This document shows, one piece after another, positions 26,307-35,825 of a stretch of 64,000 bases of DNA (the first letter of the stretch is position 1; each line of letters begins with the position of its first letter). Below the pieces are notes generated by a model that was not told the origin of the DNA, searched no databases, and saw only the letters and a list, made by a program, of their open reading frames with translations. The stretch is from Mariniphaga sp041687255 (GTDB lineage: Bacteria > Bacteroidota > Bacteroidia > Bacteroidales > Prolixibacteraceae). The stretch lies in NCBI GenBank assembly GCA_041687255.1, contig JAWLCL010000002.1, forward strand, positions 465,092-529,091, given 5' to 3'. The position numbers and the translations under genes were made by a program.

Positions 26307-27486
26307 AAAGTTTAATTGTCCAGTGCTTCAAAATGTCCTCTTTTAAGGTTGACAGTGAATAGGCGTTAGATTTATTTATGGAACATTCATTTGTGGCAGG
26401 AAGTTTTACTGCTTCAGCCATTTTTTTTGCAAATAGTTCCGGATTACGGTTTTCTACTACAAATCCGTTTTCACCTTCACTTATCATTTCTTTAGCACCA
26501 CTAACTTTTGTTGAGACGATGTTTTTGCCACATGCCAAAGCTTCAACCATAGCAATAGACCACCCCTCCATATGAGATCCAACCAGTACAAGGTCAGCAG
26601 CATTATAAAAAAGGGCTACCTGCTCTGTGTCTACAAAACCGGTTATTTTTACATTTTCAGCTAATCCCATTAAATTAATTTGTTCCTGCAGGCTTGTACG
26701 CTCCTCGCCATCACCAACAAAATACAGTAAAGAACCCGGATGATCGTTGACGAAAATTTTAAAAGATTGAAGGATGAATTCACATCCTTTTTGTTTTGAT
26801 ATCCGGCCTACCTGAACTAAGATTAAATTATTGCTCTTAATGTTTAAGGTCTTAGCAGCCTTTTCTTTTCCTGCCGGGTAAAAAATAGTATTATCGTATC
26901 GGGTGGGAAGCTTAACAATGCTTTTATTTCTTAACAATTTTCCACCACGTTTAATTAACTTTTCTATTTCATTATCATCGGCTGCTGCAAAAATGGTATC
27001 ATAGGTTTGAAGGCGTTGGAACATGGTTCGTTCATATAATGGTGCCAGTCGGTTTGCTAAAGGATATCTCGGCTTCTCCAATGGGTTGGTAGCTCCATGA
27101 AATATGTATGCTTTATTTTTGAAGTCCCAGTTTTTTATGGCCAAAAGGAAATGGGAATTTTGTACAAACGCATTTTTAACACCCAAATCCAGAATTTCAT
27201 TTTTGTATTTCTTTAAATGAAAGTAGCTTGATAACCGCTGAGGTATAAATGGTTTTATTTTATTCCTGTCAAGGCGGGCAATTGAAAAGAACAGGTAATT
27301 TTTTCCATCAAGTTCTTTTTGTACCCATTTTCCAATAGGAGTATTATCGGTTGAAATTCCCACCAATGCCATCCTGTTTCCGAAAACATGCATCATTTGC
27401 CTGGAAAATGAGGTTATACCTCCTTTAGGAAAATCTATTCCGTTATCTCCTGAAAAAAAAATGAAGTCAATATTATTTGTGTTCAT
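26299..27486 (-). CDS. GT4-family glycosyltransferase
   Basis: A 395-residue GT-B enzyme. The N-terminus FIFFSGDNGIDFPKGGITSF has the glycine-rich acceptor loop. The C-domain reads LVQVGRISKQKGCEFILQSF, VGDGEERTSL, and GSHMEGWSIAMVEALACGKNIVS with the paired glutamates of the donor site. It shares an eight-base overlap with the next GT gene, so the two are coupled. It likely adds one residue of the oligosaccharide unit. Confidence 0.9.
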   Translation of the reverse strand: MNTNNIDFIFFSGDNGIDFPKGGITSFSRQMMHVFGNRMALVGISTDNTPIGKWVQKELDGKNYLFFSIARLDRNKIKPFIPQRLSSYFHLKKYKNEILDLGVKNAFVQNSHFLLAIKNWDFKNKAYIFHGATNPLEKPRYPLANRLAPLYERTMFQRLQTYDTIFAAADDNEIEKLIKRGGKLLRNKSIVKLPTRYDNTIFYPAGKEKAAKTLNIKSNNLILVQVGRISKQKGCEFILQSFKIFVNDHPGSLLYFVGDGEERTSLQEQINLMGLAENVKITGFVDTEQVALFYNAADLVLVGSHMEGWSIAMVEALACGKNIVSTKVSGAKEMISEGENGFVVENRNPELFAKKMAEAVKLPATNECSINKSNAYSLSTLKEDILKHWTIKLYE

Positions 27487-27577
27487 TTATCGTATTTGAT
27501 ACTATATCCGATAGTTTTGATTCTACTGCGAATGAAGATGTTTGTAGCTTTATGCAATGAGATTTTGTATGTTGAAC

Positions 27578-28759
27578 CTATAATGGCCTTACAGGTACTT
27601 TTGCTTTTCTTTTATCTACGGCTTTTGAATTAGTTGATGTTTCGTTAACAGATTCCATTTTATAAGTTGTATTCTTTTTTTCATACAACTGCACATATGT
27701 GCTGTTTAATTTTTGGATATATTTCTTTGGATTGAAATTTTTGAAAATTTGATGCCTTGCATTTTCGCCTAATTTTTTGAGCGTACCGGGATCTGATGCA
27801 AGAAACTCAATGCTGTTTGCTATTTCTTCAGCCGATTGTTTTTTTACAATAATACCGTTAAGGCCATTTGAAACAACTGTGCCAATAGAACCAACATTCG
27901 TAACTATAGGAACATTTCCAAAAGACATATTTTCAAGCAGGCTAATTGGAAGTCCTTCGTATAATGAAGGAAGAAGAAATATATTGCTTGTTTTAAACAG
28001 GGAAATTTTGTCATTGCCTTGAACAACTCCTTTATATTCAAATGAATTTCCCAGTAATTTGGTAAATTTTTCTATAAACTCCTTCTTGTCTGGACCGTTC
28101 CCTGCCATTGTAAATTTGAAGTAGTTCTTTTTATTTGAGTTTAAAAGTGATAATGCGTCATATATATAATCAAGGCCTTTGTTCCTGTCGATTCTTCCTA
28201 TAAACAAAAGATTTAATGGTAACTCCAGATTTTTGTTGCCGTTAAATTCCTGGGCGTCGGTTAAATCAATGCAATTGGGCAGAACATGAATGTTTTTTGC
28301 AGCAAAACTTTTGTTTAACAGTTCTTTTTCGACCGGGCTTAAAACAATTTTAGGTTCATATCCTGAAAAACAACGTTTCAGTAAGTAATGTATCCATTTA
28401 GGTGCTTTCTTTTCTTCGAGATAGTCTCCTCCATGTACATGAATTACAACCTTTTTATTTAAAAATTGCGCAAATAGAAGTAACGGTAAATCTCTTAATA
28501 CAGAACGCATGGTAAGCGCAATATTAAAATGGATGAGTGAGTTTGGTTTCCGAATTATCAAAATAAACCATCGAAACCAGCTAAGAAGATTTCTTAAGCA
28601 CCAGAGAAGATTTCTTTTCTGCCCATCATATTTGCCAAGTTCAAAATGTTGGTACTCATAGTCTGAATTGTTTCTGATGATAAAACCGGTAACCGAAGAA
28701 ATTCCGCTTACATTTTTATTAGGGTTCAAACTAGGACTTGTTATTATAATTTTCTTCAT
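27578..28759 (-). CDS. GT4-family glycosyltransferase
   Basis: A 393-residue GT-B enzyme. The N-domain opens KKIIITSPSLNPNKNVSGIS and has VVIHVHGGDYLEEKK in its third strand region. The C-domain has NLLFIGRIDRNKGLDYIYDA, MAGNGPDKKEF and PSLYEGLPISLLENMSFGNVPIVT, all typical of the family. The last 30 residues (from about 360) form a charged tail beyond the fold. The gap of 91 bases to the following gene is somewhat longer than elsewhere in the operon but contains no terminator. Confidence 0.9.
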   Translation of the reverse strand: MKKIIITSPSLNPNKNVSGISSVTGFIIRNNSDYEYQHFELGKYDGQKRNLLWCLRNLLSWFRWFILIIRKPNSLIHFNIALTMRSVLRDLPLLLFAQFLNKKVVIHVHGGDYLEEKKAPKWIHYLLKRCFSGYEPKIVLSPVEKELLNKSFAAKNIHVLPNCIDLTDAQEFNGNKNLELPLNLLFIGRIDRNKGLDYIYDALSLLNSNKKNYFKFTMAGNGPDKKEFIEKFTKLLGNSFEYKGVVQGNDKISLFKTSNIFLLPSLYEGLPISLLENMSFGNVPIVTNVGSIGTVVSNGLNGIIVKKQSAEEIANSIEFLASDPGTLKKLGENARHQIFKNFNPKKYIQKLNSTYVQLYEKKNTTYKMESVNETSTNSKAVDKRKAKVPVRPL

Positions 28760-28830
28760 AATGAGTGTTTTCGGTCGTGTATTGAATTATAAGCTTATTG
28801 GTGTGATTAAATATTTTCTTTGCATAGGCC

Positions 28831-29925
28831 TTAAAATAGTTCGTGTTCATATTGAGAAATGATAGAATCGATTGAAAACTTTTTAGCTGTTTTAATTACT
28901 TCTTGTGTGTCAAATTTATTTTGATCATTTGCTACCGATAGAATGGCTTCTGAAAAACTTTCAACATCCAGATGAGGGACAAGAAGCCCATTAATACCAT
29001 CTTCAATGATGTCGTCAGGTCCACTCGGGCAGTTAAATGAGATTACCGGGGTTCCTGCAGAGATTGATTCAACGAGCACATTGGGAAACCCTTCAAAATT
29101 AGATGTTAACAAAGTAGCTTTTGCTCTTTTGTAGTAAAATTTTATATCTGTCCGAAATCCTTCAAAAATTACATCATCAGCTAAATTTAACTTTTTTACA
29201 AGTGCTTCCAGTTCCTCTCTCTCGGAACCATCACCTACCAGCAATAAACGGATATCAGGGTTTTTATCATGAGCCAGTTTAAAAGCCTTAATAAGATTTT
29301 GAAGCCCCTTCTGTGGATTCAATCGACCAACAAATAAGAATTCATTTTTACTTTCTTGCAGTTCATACTTTAATCCTTCCCCATTCGATGAAAAAAGAAA
29401 TGCCGGATTATGAATAGTAACAATTTTATCCGAAGGAATATTAAAAGTTCTCATTAAATCGTGTTTCATACCAGTAGATTGAGCAATAATCTTATCGGAG
29501 TAAAGCAACAATCGTCTGATTGTTTGTTTGGCGAAATATTTTTCCCATATGTTTTTGGGATAAGTGAAAGCCTGAGAAAGGGTATTAATACTTCTCACTG
29601 TAATTGAGGTTCTCAGAAACAGTAACTTTTTTAAAACAATGGCCAATATTGCCAGCTCAATATGGAAGACCAACAAACGTTCTGGCTTTCGTGCAACCAA
29701 TAAACGAGCCAGAGGTGTAACACAATTTCTGACATGTTTTTTATTAAGAGGGAATACAGTTACTTTTTCATCAAGCTTTTTTGTGAGGGGAGACTCTGAA
29801 TTATCTGCTATCCAGAGCTCAACGTCATAGTTGCGTTTTACAAATTCATTGCAAAGTGTTAAACATACCTTTTCGGCACCTCCATGCCGAAGGCTAAAAG
29901 TCAGTATTGTAATTTTGTTATTCAT
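28831..29925 (-). CDS. GT4-family glycosyltransferase
   Basis: A 364-residue GT-B enzyme of the WaaG/amylovoran type. Signatures: SLRHGGAEKVCLTLCNEFVK near residues 12-31 (GGAE loop), NEFLFVGRLNPQKGLQNLIK, LLVGDGSEREELEALV and TSNFEGFPNVLVESISAGTPVIS with the E-x7-E donor motif. The GGAE opening is common in galactosyl- and N-acetylgalactosaminyl-type transferases, but that does not fix the sugar. It starts five codons after the end of the ATP-grasp block, in the same transcription unit. Confidence 0.91.
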   Translation of the reverse strand: MNNKITILTFSLRHGGAEKVCLTLCNEFVKRNYDVELWIADNSESPLTKKLDEKVTVFPLNKKHVRNCVTPLARLLVARKPERLLVFHIELAILAIVLKKLLFLRTSITVRSINTLSQAFTYPKNIWEKYFAKQTIRRLLLYSDKIIAQSTGMKHDLMRTFNIPSDKIVTIHNPAFLFSSNGEGLKYELQESKNEFLFVGRLNPQKGLQNLIKAFKLAHDKNPDIRLLLVGDGSEREELEALVKKLNLADDVIFEGFRTDIKFYYKRAKATLLTSNFEGFPNVLVESISAGTPVISFNCPSGPDDIIEDGINGLLVPHLDVESFSEAILSVANDQNKFDTQEVIKTAKKFSIDSIISQYEHELF

Positions 29926-29935
29926 TGAACGCTGC

Positions 29936-30994
29936 TTAATGTTTTATCAGGGTTTGTGCATCTGCTGTTTGCAATGAGTTAAGAAAGTCTTGAATTATAT
30001 ATTCTTGAAGATTTGCATCTTTTGCATGCCATTTTAATTCTTTGTCCCAGTAACCAGGTGCGTCATCACAACATTCAACAGCAAAGCAATAGCTTATTTC
30101 AATTATTTTTGGAGTTTTGTTGTCAATTATAAAATCAAATGCCAGTGATTGAGTTTTTAGTTTTCTTGCAACATCAAAGCTTATTAGAATCATTTCTTCA
30201 TTTACAAGCCCTGGGTTGTATGTAAATATTCCGCTGCCTGAAGCACGGAAGTCATCCGTTCGGCAATAACGTCTTGCACCAAAACAACGGTTTCCTATTA
30301 CTACAGTTCGGGTGTCAAAATTATTGTCAGGTATAAAATCCTGGAAATAGACATATCCTTTTTGCTTTGGATAGAATTTATCATTTGTTTTAGGTATCAT
30401 AAATCTTCCTATCCCTTTGATTAATTGTTTTACCCCATGCAAATTCTGGTCTCGTTTCAATACCCATACTCTTTGCTTTAGACGGTTAATCCTGCTTTTA
30501 TGAGGAAATCCTGCAGTAAATGCTTTATTAATTAGTCTTTTTGTTTGCTGTTTGTTATTTGCAAGTCTGACATTTGATGAACCTGCACCTCCGCGTAATT
30601 TAAAAACTTTAGGATAGCTGGTACTATTGGCCCACTTCAGGGCTTCCCTTCTTGAATAAAAAACGTAGGAGCGGACCAGAGGTGCACCAATTGCTTCCAG
30701 CAGGTATTTTTGACCAACTTTATCATCGTAATGCCATGAGGTATTTTTATCAGGAAACACTTTTATACCCTTCAACAATAATGAGTAGGTTAATTGCTTT
30801 GCAAAGATATAGGAACTGTAATCTGTTGTATCCCATTGCCAAATCAAGCCTGCACAACCATCAAGCTGTTTTATAATATCTGGTTTTGTACAATCAACCA
30901 GCTTATAATCAATATTGTTTTCATTGCAATATGCAATCCATCGATTACTGTAGCTTCCAGGCCTGTGGTGAATTGCAAGTAGTTTTTTTTTCAT
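29936..30994 (-). CDS. ATP-grasp-fold protein, tandem copy B
   Basis: A 352-residue protein beginning MKKKLLAIHHRPGSYSNRW. I use the ATG at 30994, which aligns with the start of the paralogue next door; a TTG at 31021 is in frame but adds no conserved residues. An ATP-grasp architecture is visible: DKNTSWHYDDKVGQKYLLEA, then PKVFKLRGGAGSSNV (glycine-rich nucleotide loop with lysine), YVYFQDFIP, and KIIEISYCF (metal-binding glutamate region) near residue 310. ATP-grasp enzymes ligate carboxylates to amines or thiols through acyl phosphates. I do not recognise a named subfamily. With copy A and the CapA-like gene it forms a block unusual for a Wzx/Wzy locus. Confidence 0.72.
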   Translation of the reverse strand: MKKKLLAIHHRPGSYSNRWIAYCNENNIDYKLVDCTKPDIIKQLDGCAGLIWQWDTTDYSSYIFAKQLTYSLLLKGIKVFPDKNTSWHYDDKVGQKYLLEAIGAPLVRSYVFYSRREALKWANSTSYPKVFKLRGGAGSSNVRLANNKQQTKRLINKAFTAGFPHKSRINRLKQRVWVLKRDQNLHGVKQLIKGIGRFMIPKTNDKFYPKQKGYVYFQDFIPDNNFDTRTVVIGNRCFGARRYCRTDDFRASGSGIFTYNPGLVNEEMILISFDVARKLKTQSLAFDFIIDNKTPKIIEISYCFAVECCDDAPGYWDKELKWHAKDANLQEYIIQDFLNSLQTADAQTLIKH

Positions 30995-31026
30995 CTTACT
31001 AAGAGAGATGAGCCTAATCAAATAAA

Positions 31027-32067
31027 CTATATTGTTTCTGCCGGTTCTTTATATATTGATTTGATAAAATCTTCAATCATAAATTCCTGGGGGACTGCTT
31101 TACCGGCATGCCACACCAGTTTGGTATCCCAATATCCCGGGAAGGAGGTTGAAACAAATGCATAGCTTATTTCAATAATTTTATAACCTTCCTTATCTTT
31201 TATAAAATCGATGGCAACGGATTGAGTCTTTAATTTTTTGGCCGCCTGGAATGCTATCTTTACAGCTTCAATATCAATAAGTTCATTGTTGAAGTCGGTA
31301 AGTCCGCTTCCCGATGCCCTAAAATCATTTTCTCTGCAATACCTGGTCATCCCAAAGCAGCGATTACCAACAACTACCAGTCGGATATCAGAATCATTTT
31401 CAGGAATAAAATCCTGAAAATAGACATAACCAATTTGTTTTTGTGAAAATTTTTCTTTCTCCTTTCTTAAAAACAATCGGGCTAAACCTGTAATTGTTTT
31501 TTTTACTGCTGAAAGATTTTTATCACGTTTTAACATCCAAAATCTTTCTTTCAGCCTGCTGATAGGGCTTGTTGCAGAGAAGCCGGTAGAAAAGGCTTTA
31601 TTGATTAACTTTTTTGTTTCATTGAAGTTTTTTATCAATTTCACATTACTGGAACCTGCTCCTCCACGTAATTTAAAAACTTTAGGAAAGTTAGTTTCGC
31701 CGGCCCATTTATGAGCATCTGATTTTGAGTAGAAAACATGAGTATTGATGAATGGAACTTCTGCAGCTTCCAATAAGTATTTTTGTCCCACCTTATCATC
31801 GTAATGCCAGGAAGTATTAAAATCAGGAAACATTTTAATTCCTTTTTTTTCAACAGCAATTGTCAGTTGCCTGGCAAATAAAGCAGGTCGGTAGTCGGTT
31901 AAATCCCAATGCCACATCAATCCGTTGCAGTCTGAAAGTTCATTTATAATATCGGAACTGTAGCAATTAACTAACTTATATGGTATGCTGTTTTTTTGGC
32001 AATAATCAATCCAGATATCACTGAAGCTGCCGGATCTTTGATGTATTGCAAGCTTTATGTTGTTCAT
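31027..32067 (-). CDS. ATP-grasp-fold protein, tandem copy A
   Basis: A 346-residue paralogue of the next gene downstream. Shared elements are LAIHQRSGSFSDIWIDYCQ at the start, DFNTSWHYDDKVGQKYLLEA, FPKVFKLRGGAGSSNVKL, IGYVYFQDFIP, CRENDFRASGSG and YKIIEISYAF. The closing GYWDTKLVWHAGKAVPQE also matches GYWDKELKWHA of copy B. The two clearly arose by duplication but have diverged through much of their length, so they may act on different substrates or form a heteromer. The nucleotide loop and metal-site glutamate are retained in both, which suggests both are active. The start is the ATG at 32067. Confidence 0.74.
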   Translation of the reverse strand: MNNIKLAIHQRSGSFSDIWIDYCQKNSIPYKLVNCYSSDIINELSDCNGLMWHWDLTDYRPALFARQLTIAVEKKGIKMFPDFNTSWHYDDKVGQKYLLEAAEVPFINTHVFYSKSDAHKWAGETNFPKVFKLRGGAGSSNVKLIKNFNETKKLINKAFSTGFSATSPISRLKERFWMLKRDKNLSAVKKTITGLARLFLRKEKEKFSQKQIGYVYFQDFIPENDSDIRLVVVGNRCFGMTRYCRENDFRASGSGLTDFNNELIDIEAVKIAFQAAKKLKTQSVAIDFIKDKEGYKIIEISYAFVSTSFPGYWDTKLVWHAGKAVPQEFMIEDFIKSIYKEPAETI

Positions 32068-32107
32068 TAAATTGAAGTTTTTAACAATAGAATTTAAATG
32101 CCTTTAC

Positions 32108-33244
32108 CTAAAAATCACTTTTTAATTTTTTGTGAAGCAGCGATATAATAACATCTCTGTGGGCCTCACACCTGATTTGGTTAAGTATTCGTGTCAGGTT
32201 ATTTTTTCTGAGAAGGAAACGGTTAAATCCAATTTTGTTAAAGGCTTTTGGGAATTTCCAGGGCAATACGGCAAGTGGTGAAAACATATTGATTGTTTGA
32301 CTCTTACTTTCAATAAATTTTTCCCACTGCCTCTGAAGTTCATCTTCATTATTTATTATTTGTGAATAGCTTTCTATTTCGGCAATGACTTCTTTTTTAG
32401 CACTGTCCTTAAGCAATGAAAGTTGAAAATCTTCTTCTGATTGCCTGGTGGGATGCAATTCAAATTGAACGGGTTTATTTTTTTCCAGTTTCAAATTAAC
32501 CAGCAGACCTGTGCTCCAGCCTTTGTAAGGGGTGTTTTTAGTAAAAAGCATATTCCCAAGACTGTAAAATATCGGTACGTTTTTATGGATTTCATAGCCG
32601 CTGATGCAGTGTTGGTGATGGCCTATGACAGCATCAGCGCCGTTTTCGGCAAAGAACCGGTACTCTTTTACCATTCTGGGGCTGGGCAAATTGTAAATTT
32701 CATGACCTCCATGAACTAATACCAAAACAAAATCTGCTGAATTACGGGCATTTCTAATCTGTTTCAGATTGTCAATGATGTTTAATGGATTTGCACCCCC
32801 TTGTTTATTTGTTGCTACAGACCACTCATTTTCACAGAAATTTACTAGTGCAACTTTTAATCCTTTAATATCCAGTAATGTGGGTTGAGATGCTTCTGCT
32901 AAATTTTTCCCTGCTCCGACAGTTGCTATATTTTCTTTCCTGCAATTGTTTATTGTTTTAATTACTCCTTCTTCTCCATAATCAGAAATATGATTATTGG
33001 CCAAAGTAACAGCATTTATATTCAACTTTTTAAGATGTGAAAAAACTTCGGCAGTTGTTGATAAATGAGGTCCGGTTTTAAGAATTTTACTGTCATTATT
33101 GAAATCAACAACAGGGCATTCAAGATTTACGATGTTCAAGTCAGAATATTTAAATAATGCTTCTGTTTCATCGGTAATCAAATTACTTGAAGTATGGGGA
33201 GGGGTAACACAAAAATCACCACCAATGGTAACATTAATTGCCAT
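32108..33244 (-). CDS. CapA-family metallophosphatase-like capsule protein
   Basis: A 378-residue member of the CapA (PGA_cap) family, a calcineurin-like metallophosphoesterase fold. Metal-site motifs are in order: GGDFCV near residue 8, VNLECPV near residue 39, TLANNHISDYG near residue 83, LVHGGHE near residue 176 and GHHQHCISG near residue 208, followed by FYSLGN. CapA proteins are needed for poly-gamma-glutamate capsule in Bacillus but also occur in polysaccharide loci, where their role is unclear. There is no signal peptide or clear anchor. It overlaps the upstream glycosyltransferase by 11 bases and lies 40 bases before the two ATP-grasp genes. Confidence 0.85.
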   Translation of the reverse strand: MAINVTIGGDFCVTPPHTSSNLITDETEALFKYSDLNIVNLECPVVDFNNDSKILKTGPHLSTTAEVFSHLKKLNINAVTLANNHISDYGEEGVIKTINNCRKENIATVGAGKNLAEASQPTLLDIKGLKVALVNFCENEWSVATNKQGGANPLNIIDNLKQIRNARNSADFVLVLVHGGHEIYNLPSPRMVKEYRFFAENGADAVIGHHQHCISGYEIHKNVPIFYSLGNMLFTKNTPYKGWSTGLLVNLKLEKNKPVQFELHPTRQSEEDFQLSLLKDSAKKEVIAEIESYSQIINNEDELQRQWEKFIESKSQTINMFSPLAVLPWKFPKAFNKIGFNRFLLRKNNLTRILNQIRCEAHRDVIISLLHKKLKSDF

Positions 33245-34406
33245 CTTTTTTGTTGATGTTTAAAATAAAATTCGACATTTCATTTGCCTGTTTCCGATAG
33301 TCAAAAGCTTCTTTAGCCAGTTCCCTGCCGGCAAGTCCTATTATTTTTGCCCTCTCATAATCCGAAAGCGCCTCTTTCATCTTCAAATAAAAAGAATCTA
33401 CCGAATCGGGTTTCGCAAGGAAGCTTGATTTTCCATCGCTTAGGTATTTAGGTATTTCACCAACACCGGTAACTACCACCGGAACGCCTGTTGCCAGATA
33501 TTCACCGATTTTTATAGGGAAATTTCCGGTATTCTGTTCATTGTCCGGTTTTGAAACTACAAGTATTTTTGCATTTCCCAGAAGCTGTGGCATTTCTTCC
33601 CTTTCGACAAATCCTGTAAATACTACTTTTTCCTGCAGGTTAAACTTCTCAATCAGTCTTAAGGTATCTGCTATTTTGTTTTGGGAATTGTTTCCTACAA
33701 GCACCAGTTTATGGTCAGGATAATCTGCTGATAACATTGAAAATGCCTGAATTAAGATTGGTACTCCGTCTTTATTTCCCGACATTGTTCCACAATATCC
33801 GACATAGGGGAAATCAAAATCAGGTTTGCTGTTGGTATGAAAAAAACTTGTATCAACAACTGTAGTTATTTTCTTTATATTTTTATTGTAAGTTTGAAAG
33901 AGACTTTTCAATTTATCGCTGATAACAAATACCCCATCGAAACGTGGTATTAAAAAGTTCATGTAGTATTTGTACTGAATGTATTTTAACAGCGACTTCT
34001 TTGCACCAAATACATAAGGTAGTTCTGTTCTTTCATGAAATACTTTTATTTTTTCTTTCCTGCCAATTGCCAGAACCCTCTTTATAATCGGGGAGTTAAT
34101 TGAAAAAACCAGAATTCCATCAACAGTTGATTTACTGTTCAATTCTTTTATTCTTTGCTGGAGTTTTGACAGGGCATTGTAAAAATTAAACTTTTTAAGT
34201 ATTTTATTACTTTCATGATGGCTGTCAAGAGTTCTGAATAAAACACCTTTATAATTTATTTCATTTGCTTTCCAATCCTGGGGACTAAGCAGAAAAAAAT
34301 ATACTGTATGTCCATTTTCAACCATTCCTTGTGCGAGAGTAGTTTGTCTGATGGCTGCCGCGTGCTGATCGGGATAACTCCCATGTGAAACAAAAACAAG
34401 TATCAT
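33234..34406 (-). CDS. GT4-family glycosyltransferase
   Basis: A 390-residue GT-B enzyme. The N-terminus ILVFVSHGSYPDQHAAAIRQ carries an acceptor loop and resembles WbuB-type proteins. The C-domain has VGYCGTMSGNKDGVPILIQAF, LVLVGNNSQNKI and GNFPIKIGEYLATGVPVVVTGVGEI. In the last of these the first glutamate of the common E-x7-E pair is replaced, a variation seen in the family. It overlaps the CapA-like gene by 11 bases. Confidence 0.88.
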   Translation of the reverse strand: MILVFVSHGSYPDQHAAAIRQTTLAQGMVENGHTVYFFLLSPQDWKANEINYKGVLFRTLDSHHESNKILKKFNFYNALSKLQQRIKELNSKSTVDGILVFSINSPIIKRVLAIGRKEKIKVFHERTELPYVFGAKKSLLKYIQYKYYMNFLIPRFDGVFVISDKLKSLFQTYNKNIKKITTVVDTSFFHTNSKPDFDFPYVGYCGTMSGNKDGVPILIQAFSMLSADYPDHKLVLVGNNSQNKIADTLRLIEKFNLQEKVVFTGFVEREEMPQLLGNAKILVVSKPDNEQNTGNFPIKIGEYLATGVPVVVTGVGEIPKYLSDGKSSFLAKPDSVDSFYLKMKEALSDYERAKIIGLAGRELAKEAFDYRKQANEMSNFILNINKKDGN

Positions 34407-34438
34407 TTTTAATTGGGATTCAATTATTGTTTGATTAT

Positions 34439-35767
34439 TTATGCATTTGTGCGTTTAAAAAAATAACTATGCAGATAGTGTCGCAATACTTCTGTTTTAT
34501 AGCTGTTTGCAAGGTAGAACAGCCATATGCTCATATATAATATTGTAATAATGTTATAGCTTACGGCAACCATAATTACAAACACTAATAGAAATGCTGC
34601 TCCTCTGACATTATAAGCTTTTACAAGTAGATTAGAAGACTTCCATAAACTGAATATGAAGAAGAGGATGCCAACTATTCCAAATTGGCCCATAATTTTT
34701 CCGATTCCCGAAATTGTAGATATTTGCGCTCCCAGCTGCTTTGTCCATCTTGCTTCCTGCATTCCACCATAGCCAATTATCGGATGGTTTAAAAAATCGA
34801 TAAAATCAATTTGTAATGATTCGAATCGTTGGGGGATATAGTTTGCATCATGTTTCAATGACTGGTAAACCAATTCTTCAGTATTGTATTCTGTTTTTTC
34901 TCTTATCTTATCAGCCATAAAGGGCAGAGAGAAAAGATAAACAATGAATAGAGCAACAATTGGAAATAAAATAACAACCTTCTTAAAACTCTGATTGTAG
35001 ATAAAGAAAATCATGAGTAAAATAAACAGCGAATAACCGGTAGTTGAAAAAGTTGTAGCCAAAGCAATGACAAGTACAAAAAAGTGAATGTTCCCTTTTA
35101 GCTGAAATTTAGTTCTGAGAAGGTTAAATAAAATAGCAATATTTAAATAGGCAGAAAATGCACCAGGTTCCCATGCAAAACCTGAATTTCTAAAGAGCTG
35201 GAAACCTCCAAAATCGGCAATATGATCACTGACAACATCATAATTACTAATTGTAAATACGATTGCATTCATCCGGATACTTCCTTTTTCTTCACCTTGG
35301 GTTGAAAATTCAATCTTTTCAAGAAAGCTTACAAAAGCGTCAGGTGCTATGTTATGGAATGTCCAGAAAATGAGTGCAATAATGCTTAAGTAAAATATAA
35401 TTTGCTCATAAAGAGTAAAGAACCGTTTTCTTAAGCTGGAAATCATTACATATGCCAAGGTTATTTTGAGAATATTTATTCCCATAAAACGAGGGTGCAG
35501 CTCCCCGAATTTGATTGTTGAAGCTATAGTATAAAGGAGATATCCTGCCATTACCATCACGTACTTGTGATTGAATTGTACCCCTTTAATCAATCCCAGG
35601 CCTCCAATTGCTGCTATTGGCAACATTAACCCAATGAGATTATTCCAGCTTTCAAACGACTTAACGAAAAGACTTGCATTTCCTGCATAAAAAATTATCA
35701 GGAACACTGAAAAATATTCCAACAGCGTTATTGCTTTTTTATTTGAAAGAAGTTGATTGTTTTCCAT
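34439..35767 (-). CDS. Wzy-type O-antigen/exopolysaccharide polymerase
   Basis: A 442-residue membrane protein with about eleven hydrophobic segments. A large periplasmic loop (about residues 265-345) contains YIPQRFESLQIDFIDFLNHPIIGYGG. The HPxxGxG pattern in this loop is the usual mark of Wzy/WaaL-like polymerases, and an arginine-containing loop precedes it. It joins repeat units on the periplasmic face. It sits next to the flippase gene, and both are highly AT-rich compared with the housekeeping genes of the window, as is common for serotype-specific genes. Confidence 0.85.
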   Translation of the reverse strand: MENNQLLSNKKAITLLEYFSVFLIIFYAGNASLFVKSFESWNNLIGLMLPIAAIGGLGLIKGVQFNHKYVMVMAGYLLYTIASTIKFGELHPRFMGINILKITLAYVMISSLRKRFFTLYEQIIFYLSIIALIFWTFHNIAPDAFVSFLEKIEFSTQGEEKGSIRMNAIVFTISNYDVVSDHIADFGGFQLFRNSGFAWEPGAFSAYLNIAILFNLLRTKFQLKGNIHFFVLVIALATTFSTTGYSLFILLMIFFIYNQSFKKVVILFPIVALFIVYLFSLPFMADKIREKTEYNTEELVYQSLKHDANYIPQRFESLQIDFIDFLNHPIIGYGGMQEARWTKQLGAQISTISGIGKIMGQFGIVGILFFIFSLWKSSNLLVKAYNVRGAAFLLVFVIMVAVSYNIITILYMSIWLFYLANSYKTEVLRHYLHSYFFKRTNA

Positions 35768-35825
35768 TTTTGAAAAATGAGCAGTTTTTGCTTCATTTAT
35801 TATTTAAATTGCACTGGTAAGGGGT

